A DNA stretch of 46,053 bases from Gluconacetobacter johannae. Its GTDB lineage: Bacteria > Pseudomonadota > Alphaproteobacteria > Acetobacterales > Acetobacteraceae. Under the pieces are notes generated by a model. That model saw only the letters and a list, made by a program, of their open reading frames with translations. It made no database searches and was not told the origin of the DNA. The stretch covers positions 1-46,053 of the forward strand of contig NZ_JABEQH010000026.1 in assembly GCF_014174305.1 (NCBI RefSeq), given 5' to 3'. The translations under genes and the position numbers were made by a program. Every line of letters begins with the position of its first letter. The first letter of the stretch is position 1. Of this stretch, positions 41,153-46,053 are shown piece after piece.

Positions 41153-43035
41153 CACACGCCGGCGGCGAAGGCGTCGATCAGGGCGGTCACTTCCTCGACA
41201 CCCGATACCTGCATCACGCAGTGGGCCAGGCGCCGGCAATCCTCGAAGGACAGGGCGCGCACCACCCGCTTGACGCGCGGCACCGCCGACGCGGTCATCG
41301 AGAACGACCGCAGGCCCAGCCCGACCAGCAGCGGCACCACCCGCGGATCGCCCGCGATCTCGCCACAGACCGAAATCGGCCGATATTGCCGCAGCGCGGC
41401 CTCGGTCACCGTCTGGATCAGGCGCAGCACGGCGGGATGCAGCGGGTGATACAGCGATGCGACCTCGGCCGAGGCCCGGTCCGCCGCCAGGGTGTACATC
41501 GTCAGGTCGTTGGTGCCGATGGCCAGGAATTCGGCCTCCTGCGCCAGGGAATCGCCCATGATCGCAGCGGCGGGCGTTTCCGCCATGATCCCCAGCGGCG
41601 GCAGGGTATCGCCCAGCTTCACGCCCCGGCGGCGCAGGCGGCGGGCGACGCGATGATAGATTTCGCGCGCCTCGCGGATCTCGTGCACCGAGGTCACCAT
41701 CGGCAGCATGACGCGGACCGGGCCGGCCACCGAGGCCTTCAGGATGGCGGCGAACTGCGTCTCGAGGATCGCGGGGTGGCGCAGCAGCAGGCGCAGCCCC
41801 CTTACCCCCAGCGCGGGGTTGAGATTGTCGCCCATGTCCGACAGGCCGGCGCGGGTCAGGGCCTCGCTCTGCTTCTCGCCCCCCCAGTCGACGACGCGGA
41901 TGGTGGTGGTGTCGCCGGCCATCGCCGCGATCACCTCGGCATAGACCGCTTCCTGTCCGTCCTCGTCGGGCATCGTCTCGGCGTTGATGAACAGGAATTC
42001 GGTCCGCAGCAGCCCGATGCCCGACGCGCCGGATTGTGCGATCAGCGGCAGTTCGGCGGGCAGTTCCAGGTTGGCCTGCAACTGCAGCTTCTCGCCGCTG
42101 GACAATTTCGCGGGCAGGCGCCGCAGGCGGCCCAGCGCCTGGCGTTCGCGCGCGTAATCGGCCACGCCGCGACGGGCGGCCGCCAGCGTGTCCTCGCCGG
42201 GGTCGATCACCACCGTGCCGGCACTGCCATCGACCACCATCGTGGCGCCGTCGCGCACCCGCGCCATCAGCCCGTGGGCGGCCAGCACGGCGGGGATGCC
42301 CAGCGCCCGCAGCATGATGGCGGTATGGTCGGTCGACCCGCCTTCCTCGGTCACCACCGCGACGATGCGCGACGGGTCGATCAGGGCGGCGTCGGCGGGA
42401 CGGAGCTGTTCGGTCACCAGCACCGCGCCCACGGGCAGCGCGTTGAAGGACCGGAAGGGCATATGGCCCAGATTGCGGACCAGCCGGCGCCCGATCTCGC
42501 GGAACTCGCCGGCGCGGCGCTGGGCGGCGGCGGCGTCATCGCCAGCCGGGGCCGGGTCGCCGGGGTCGCCCAGCATGGCCCGCGCCAGGGCCTCGGTCTC
42601 CTGCCGGACGGCGGCCTCGGCCAGCAGCCCGTCCCGGGCGATGCGCTGGCGGATGCCGCGTTGCAGCCGCGACGGCCCCAGCATCCGGCGATAGACCTCC
42701 AGCAGCGATCCGATTTCGATCTGGCTGTCCTCGGGCAGCAGGGCCAGCCGGTCGCGCAGGCGTTCGACCTGCCGGACCGAGCGTTCGATCGCGTCGGTCA
42801 GGCGGGCCAGTTCGTGGTCGGGGTCGTCGGCGCGCGCGGCCTCGTCGATATCGGGCGCGGGGCCTTCGACGGCCATCGCCGCCGGGCCGATGGCCACGCC
42901 GTGAGAGGTCGCGTCCCCCCCCAGCCGGTATTCCGCCGGCGCTCCGGCCCCACGGTCGGCGGCACGCGCGCGCCGGCCGCGCCCTTCGGCGGGGGCGCCG
43001 GGAACGCCGGCGGGACTGCCGTCAGTCGTCTTCAT
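41152..43035 (-). CDS. ptsI: PTS enzyme I, phosphoenolpyruvate-protein phosphotransferase
   Basis: Enzyme I takes phosphate from PEP and passes it to HPr. The 627-residue product has the phospho-histidine motif with His237 in GGSTDHTAIMLRALGIP. The C-terminal PEP-binding domain has NDLTMYTLAADRASAE, YHPLHPAVLRLI and the catalytic cysteine in VCGEIAGDP. The first 40 residues are Ala/Arg/Gly-rich and variable. No GAF domain, so it is not PtsP-like. It overlaps the ptsH end by 14 bases. With no sugar permease in the window, a regulatory rather than transport role is likely. Confidence 0.93.
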   Translation of the reverse strand: MKTTDGSPAGVPGAPAEGRGRRARAADRGAGAPAEYRLGGDATSHGVAIGPAAMAVEGPAPDIDEAARADDPDHELARLTDAIERSVRQVERLRDRLALLPEDSQIEIGSLLEVYRRMLGPSRLQRGIRQRIARDGLLAEAAVRQETEALARAMLGDPGDPAPAGDDAAAAQRRAGEFREIGRRLVRNLGHMPFRSFNALPVGAVLVTEQLRPADAALIDPSRIVAVVTEEGGSTDHTAIMLRALGIPAVLAAHGLMARVRDGATMVVDGSAGTVVIDPGEDTLAAARRGVADYARERQALGRLRRLPAKLSSGEKLQLQANLELPAELPLIAQSGASGIGLLRTEFLFINAETMPDEDGQEAVYAEVIAAMAGDTTTIRVVDWGGEKQSEALTRAGLSDMGDNLNPALGVRGLRLLLRHPAILETQFAAILKASVAGPVRVMLPMVTSVHEIREAREIYHRVARRLRRRGVKLGDTLPPLGIMAETPAAAIMGDSLAQEAEFLAIGTNDLTMYTLAADRASAEVASLYHPLHPAVLRLIQTVTEAALRQYRPISVCGEIAGDPRVVPLLVGLGLRSFSMTASAVPRVKRVVRALSFEDCRRLAHCVMQVSGVEEVTALIDAFAAGV

Positions 43036-43327
43036 GGAAGCCGGCCTCGACCAGGGCCACAAGGGCCTCGACCGCCGCGTGGGCATCCCATCCCGTGGCC
43101 AGCAGCATGATCGACTCCCCCCGGCCCGCGCCCAGCATCATCAGCCCCATGATCGAACGGGCCGAGACGCTCTGGTCGGCGCGCGCGACCTCGACATTCG
43201 CGTCGAACTGCTCGGCCACCGTGACCAGCTTCGCCGCCGCGCGCGCATGCAGGCCACGGCGGTTGACCATGGTCACGGTGACGGACAGAACTTCGGGGTC
43301 CTGGGGATCGAGCCCGGCCGTGGACAT
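43022..43327 (-). CDS. ptsH: Phosphocarrier protein HPr
   Basis: The HPr product (101 residues from ATG 43327) carries the phosphate-accepting His27 in NRRGLHARAAAK, equal to His15 of enteric HPr. It also keeps Ser58 in ARSIMGLMML, equal to regulatory Ser46. That serine is the target of the HPr kinase encoded upstream, so both regulatory inputs are intact. The first 12 residues are extra compared with E. coli. It starts 7 bases after the EIIA stop. Confidence 0.95.
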   Translation of the reverse strand: MSTAGLDPQDPEVLSVTVTMVNRRGLHARAAAKLVTVAEQFDANVEVARADQSVSARSIMGLMMLGAGRGESIMLLATGWDAHAAVEALVALVEAGFHEDD

Positions 43328-43334
43328 GCCCCGA

Positions 43335-43832
43335 TCAGCCGGCGGCGACCCGCCGCGGCGCGGCACGGTACGCGGCCTGGGGCGGCACCTCCGCCGGGCG
43401 GTCGCCGTACAGGCAGCTACGTGCGCCGCCCAGGCATTGCGGCGGCAGGTGCGAGGCGGTGGAGATGTATTTGCGCCCAGCGCCCTCGGCCAGGTCGGCG
43501 CATTCGGCCAGCGTATGGCCGTTGCGGATCTGCGCCAGCTTCACCAGCATCGGCACGTTGACGCCGGCCAGGACCTCGACCCGCCCGTCTTCCAGGGTGG
43601 AAATCGCCAGGTTGGACGGCGTGCTGCCGAACATGTCGGTCAGCAGCAGGACACCGTCGCCGGTATCGACGCCGGCGATCGCCGCCTGCAGATCCCCGCG
43701 ACGCAGCACCGGGTCGTCCTCGGCCTCGATATTCAGGGTGGACATCTGGCGCTGCGGCCCCACCACATGTTCCATCGCGCGTCTCAGGGTCTCCCCCAGC
43801 TCGCCATGGGTGACGAGAACCATACCGATCAT
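43335..43832 (-). CDS. PTS EIIA component, mannose family
   Basis: The product of 165 residues from ATG 43832 is an EIIA-Man domain. The accepting residue is His9 in MVLVTHGELGETLRRAM, and VLLLTDMFGSTPSNLA follows at about 60-75. The last ~35 residues, after the domain, are Ala/Pro/Arg-rich. It receives phosphate from HPr and probably controls a partner protein, as no EIIB/C for mannose is present. ATG overlaps the rapZ stop by 4 bases (ATGA), and AGGA lies upstream. Confidence 0.9.
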   Translation of the reverse strand: MIGMVLVTHGELGETLRRAMEHVVGPQRQMSTLNIEAEDDPVLRRGDLQAAIAGVDTGDGVLLLTDMFGSTPSNLAISTLEDGRVEVLAGVNVPMLVKLAQIRNGHTLAECADLAEGAGRKYISTASHLPPQCLGGARSCLYGDRPAEVPPQAAYRAAPRRVAAG

Positions 43833-44872
43833 GAAGAATATCGTCCTTCCACGACGTCCGTCGCGTGTTCCTTCGGCCGGCTGGCCCATCGCCAGCTGCA
43901 GCGTCCCTGTCGGGCGAGCTCGCGGTGCATGACGATGACCGGCCATGCTCCCCGTTCATCCGCCATAGCCGATTGCACATCGGGCGGGCCAGAGGCCTTT
44001 TCAATATGGGGAGCAGATTCCCGCCGGTCACGCTCGGCAAGCCGTCCGGCCAGGGCTTCGACCAGGGTCACCGACCGGTGCCGCCCGCCCGAGCAGCCGA
44101 TGGCGATGGTGGCGTATTTCTTCCCCTCGCGCACGAAGCGCGGCAGCACCAGGTCCAGCATCCTGTCGATCTGGTCCAGGAAGCGGGGATAATCGGGATC
44201 GGCCTCGACATAGGCCGCGACCGGGGCGTCCAGACCCGTCATGCTGGACAGGGCGGGGTCGTAGTACGGATTACGCAGGAAGCGGGCGTCGAAGACCATG
44301 TCGGCCTCGCGCGGCAGGCCGGCGGGAAAGGCGAAGGACATCAGGGCGACGGTCAGCCCCTCGGCCATGCGGCCGCCCCACTGGCCGAAGCGCGTTTCGA
44401 CGATCTGGCGCAGTTCCGGCGGCGGCAGGTCTGAAGTGTCGATCACCACGTCCGCCGCCGCCCGCAGCCGGGCGGTCAGCGCGATCTCGGCCTCGATGCC
44501 TTCCTTGACCGTGCCGCGCATCGCCAGCGGATGGCGGCGGCGCGTCGCGGTGTAGCGGCGCAGCAGGACGCTTTCCTCGGCGGTCGCATAGATCAGTTCG
44601 GCCTGCAGTTCCGGATTGACGCGCAGCCGCGCCAGCGCCGCCAGCACCGCCGCGGCGTCGAACCCCCGGGTGCGGGAGTCCACGCCGATCGCCACCGGCT
44701 GTTCGGCGCGGGTCACGATCTCGTCCAGCATGCCCAGCGGCGGGTTGTCGATCACCTCGTGCCCCAGATCCTCGAGGATACGCAGAATCGAGGATTTGCC
44801 TGCCCCGGACAGGCCGGTGACCAGCAGGATGCGACGTGGCGCCGGTACTCCGTCATGTGAAGAATCCGTCAC
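43829..44872 (-). CDS. rapZ: RapZ/YvcJ-family nucleotide-binding regulator
   Basis: RapZ in enteric bacteria is an RNase E adapter for small RNA GlmZ; in other bacteria the family is a P-loop ATPase/GTPase of less clear function. The product (347 residues from GTG 44872) has Walker A, GLSGAGKSS, at residues 20-28, the second motif VIDNPPLGML and the C-terminal IGCSGGRHRSV signature. The tail of ~45 residues is variable. AGGA lies before the GTG; an ATG at 44938 would add 22 residues ahead of the usual start. It sits between hprK and EIIA, the usual alphaproteobacterial order. Confidence 0.92.
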   Translation of the reverse strand: MTDSSHDGVPAPRRILLVTGLSGAGKSSILRILEDLGHEVIDNPPLGMLDEIVTRAEQPVAIGVDSRTRGFDAAAVLAALARLRVNPELQAELIYATAEESVLLRRYTATRRRHPLAMRGTVKEGIEAEIALTARLRAAADVVIDTSDLPPPELRQIVETRFGQWGGRMAEGLTVALMSFAFPAGLPREADMVFDARFLRNPYYDPALSSMTGLDAPVAAYVEADPDYPRFLDQIDRMLDLVLPRFVREGKKYATIAIGCSGGRHRSVTLVEALAGRLAERDRRESAPHIEKASGPPDVQSAMADERGAWPVIVMHRELARQGRCSWRWASRPKEHATDVVEGRYSS

Positions 44873-45002
44873 GGGAAATCCTGGCTGGACAACGGGCCGA
44901 ACCGTTCGGAAACCGAAAACGGTCGTCGCGCCGCACATGGATAGGCAGTCGACGCCCCTGCATCTGACACCGAACGGGCGGGCATGGAAAGAACCGCACG
45001 CA

Positions 45003-45455
45003 TCACATCTGTTGAGACGTTAACATTTTGCAACGCCCATCCAGGCAGTCAAGGGCCAGATTGACCCGCGCCACGGCCGACGGCAAGGCGGGATCGATCC
45101 GGATTTCGGGCAGGCCCGTCGCCGCGTCCCGCCCCGGCGCCGGCAGGCGGTCGGGCCATTGCCCCGGCCCGACCAGGCGCACCACCAGCACGGCGCGGGC
45201 ACGGGCCAGGAACGGCATCCGCGCGATCCCCATGCCGCGGACTTCGATCAGTCCCGCCAGGCGCGCCGGGGCCGAGGCCCATCCATCCACCATGTCCACC
45301 CGGTCGTCGGCGACCAGGTCGTAGCCCGCATCCACCAGCCGCAGCAGCAGGTCGGACTTCCCCGCCCCCGACGGCCCCGTCAGCAGGACACCATCCCCAT
45401 CCCGCGCGGCGCAGCTTGCATGAAGCTGCATCCCGCCCAGACCGCCCCGATTCAT
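45003..45455 (-). CDS. hprK: HPr kinase/phosphorylase, short form
   Basis: The 150-residue protein is the catalytic half only, as in other alphaproteobacteria. It has Walker A, GPSGAGKSDLLLRL, near residues 27-40, the DLVADDRVD metal/catalytic segment, and the signature LIEVRGMGIARMPFL, followed by VARVNLALDCLDG. It phosphorylates the regulatory serine of HPr, which is present in the downstream ptsH product. A strong GGGAGGG site precedes ATG 45455. The frame is open further upstream but without family sequence. It is the first gene of the operon in this window. Confidence 0.94.
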   Translation of the reverse strand: MNRGGLGGMQLHASCAARDGDGVLLTGPSGAGKSDLLLRLVDAGYDLVADDRVDMVDGWASAPARLAGLIEVRGMGIARMPFLARARAVLVVRLVGPGQWPDRLPAPGRDAATGLPEIRIDPALPSAVARVNLALDCLDGRCKMLTSQQM

Positions 45456-45550
45456 TTTCACCCTCCCCGCTTGTCCCGCCCTGGCGACGACCGACATGAT
45501 CGTTGCCGATATGGCCGCAGGGGCACACGCTGGGCCGGAAGGGCATTTCA

Positions 45551-45591
45551 CCGTTTGAAATTCATCGGAAACGGAATATGACGATTCCGTT
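45551..45591. promoter_or_regulatory. Alternative hairpins between hprK and the ridA-type gene
   Basis: CCGTTT (45551-45556) can pair with AAACGG (45569-45574). The same bases are part of an 8-bp stem AACGGAAT/ATTCCGTT (45570-45577 and 45584-45591), followed by ATTTTT. The two pairings exclude each other on the + strand, upstream of the ridA-type start at 45626. It may be an operator or an attenuator. Confidence 0.4.
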
Positions 45592-45625
45592 ATTTTTGCG
45601 ATAGGCAAAGGAGCGTCCGCACGAC

Positions 45626-45949
45626 ATGACGGGACAGGACATCCATGTTCACCATCTGACGGGGATCGGCCGGGCAACCGGCCAGGGCAGCCCCGGCCTG
45701 GTCGAGCAATGCCGCCTGGCCCTGGATCACGGTGCGGCGGTCCTGGCGCGCAGCGGCCATGCGATGGAGGACGTGACGCGCGTTGTCTTCCTGCTGAGCA
45801 ACACCGACGGCTTCGCCGCATGCTTTCCGCACCTGCGCGAGGCGTTCGGATCGGGCCGCCCGGCCACGACCCTGCGTCTGGTCCCCGGTTTCGACGACCC
45901 GGAAGTCCTGATCGAGATCGAACTGGTGGTGGGCCAGCCCGACGCCTGA
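45626..45949 (+). CDS. RidA/YjgF family protein
   Basis: The 107-residue product is a RidA-like trimeric domain. RidA deaminates reactive 2-aminoacrylate and related imines. Recognisable parts are GLVEQCRLALDHGAAVL, EDVTRVVFLLSNTDGFAAC, then HLREAFGSGRPATTLRLV and the last strand LIEIELVV. The arginine that is catalytic in E. coli RidA seems not to be at the matching place, though my alignment is by eye, so it may belong to a different Rid subgroup. It diverges from hprK. Confidence 0.85.
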   Translation: MTGQDIHVHHLTGIGRATGQGSPGLVEQCRLALDHGAAVLARSGHAMEDVTRVVFLLSNTDGFAACFPHLREAFGSGRPATTLRLVPGFDDPEVLIEIELVVGQPDA

Positions 45950-45964
45950 GAGTATCCGTTGTGA

Positions 45965-46053
45965 TCAAGCGGCTTTTGGCGTCCAGAGGCGGTTGTCCCG
46001 CAACAGCGCGTTGGCGAGAACGATGAGTTTTCGCATGATGGCGGTAATGGCGA
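45965..46053 (-). mobile_element. 3' end of an IS110-type transposase gene (cut by the window edge)
   Basis: Read on the - strand from the right edge, 28 codons end at TGA (45967-45965): AITAIMRKLIVLANALLRDN, then RLWTPKAA. This is the usual C-terminus of IS110/IS1111 transposases. The rest lies outside the window. The stop is only 15 bases from the convergent ridA-type stop. It cannot be told here whether the element is complete or a remnant. Confidence 0.75.

Noticed and set aside
41221-43110. A 629-codon open frame on the + strand antisense to ptsI
   Set aside because: ptsI has all enzyme I motifs on the other strand; the antisense product has no family features.
1-46053. CRISPR arrays, tRNA and rRNA genes
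   Set aside because: I looked for regularly spaced direct repeats and cloverleaf-like or rRNA sequence and saw none; a dedicated scan was not possible here.

Overview
The window is GC-rich DNA that looks like the chromosome of a motile acetic acid bacterium (Acetobacteraceae, Alphaproteobacteria), most like Gluconacetobacter. Pointers are the alphaproteobacterial flagellar genes (DUF1217 protein, FlaF, MotE-type protein), the split b/b' F0 ATP synthase operon, the short HPr kinase followed by RapZ, EIIA-Man, HPr and EI, and dispersed intergenic hairpin repeats. The genus is inferred from gene content; no rRNA is present.

Region 1 (about 1-19640) is a flagellar cluster. The + strand carries DUF1217 protein, fliI, fliJ, a glycosyltransferase, motB, motA, a fliK-type gene, flgD, fliE, fliQ, fliR, flhB and flgE, closed by a strong terminator. 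Next come flaF and a MotE-type gene on the - strand, then an 82-aa protein and an 847-aa exported repeat protein on +. Together they supply the export ATPase and gate, hook, hook cap and length control, stator and regulation. Rod, ring, switch, flhA and flagellin genes must lie elsewhere.

Region 2 (19670-26560) is a mixed housekeeping and accessory stretch: a small lipoprotein, a quinol-monooxygenase-like enzyme, an MFS transporter, an EamA transporter, a PAS-PAS-GGDEF-EAL protein whose GGDEF site is degenerate but whose EAL site is intact, a 74-aa protein and a DUF2721 membrane protein.

Region 3 (26560-31030) holds an AT-rich island with operator-like repeats and a 43-residue membrane peptide gene. 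It is followed by a thiamin-scavenging unit on the - strand: a TPP riboswitch, a TonB-dependent receptor and a ThiY/NMT1-like binding protein, with no ABC permease. A 45-residue membrane peptide gene diverges from the riboswitch.

Region 4 (31030-37070) is the F0 ATP synthase operon atpI-atpB-atpE-atpF'-atpF on -, followed on the same strand by a polyprenyl-phosphate sugar pair (GT2 and an ArnT-like GT39). Upstream is a secreted protein with two OB-like repeats.

Region 5 (37170-46053) has purH, then a tightly overlapping - strand operon hprK-rapZ-EIIA(Man)-ptsH-ptsI-pabB-pabC, which joins a regulatory phosphotransferase cascade to p-aminobenzoate synthesis. A RidA-family gene diverges from hprK, and the right edge cuts into the 3' end of an IS110-type transposase gene.
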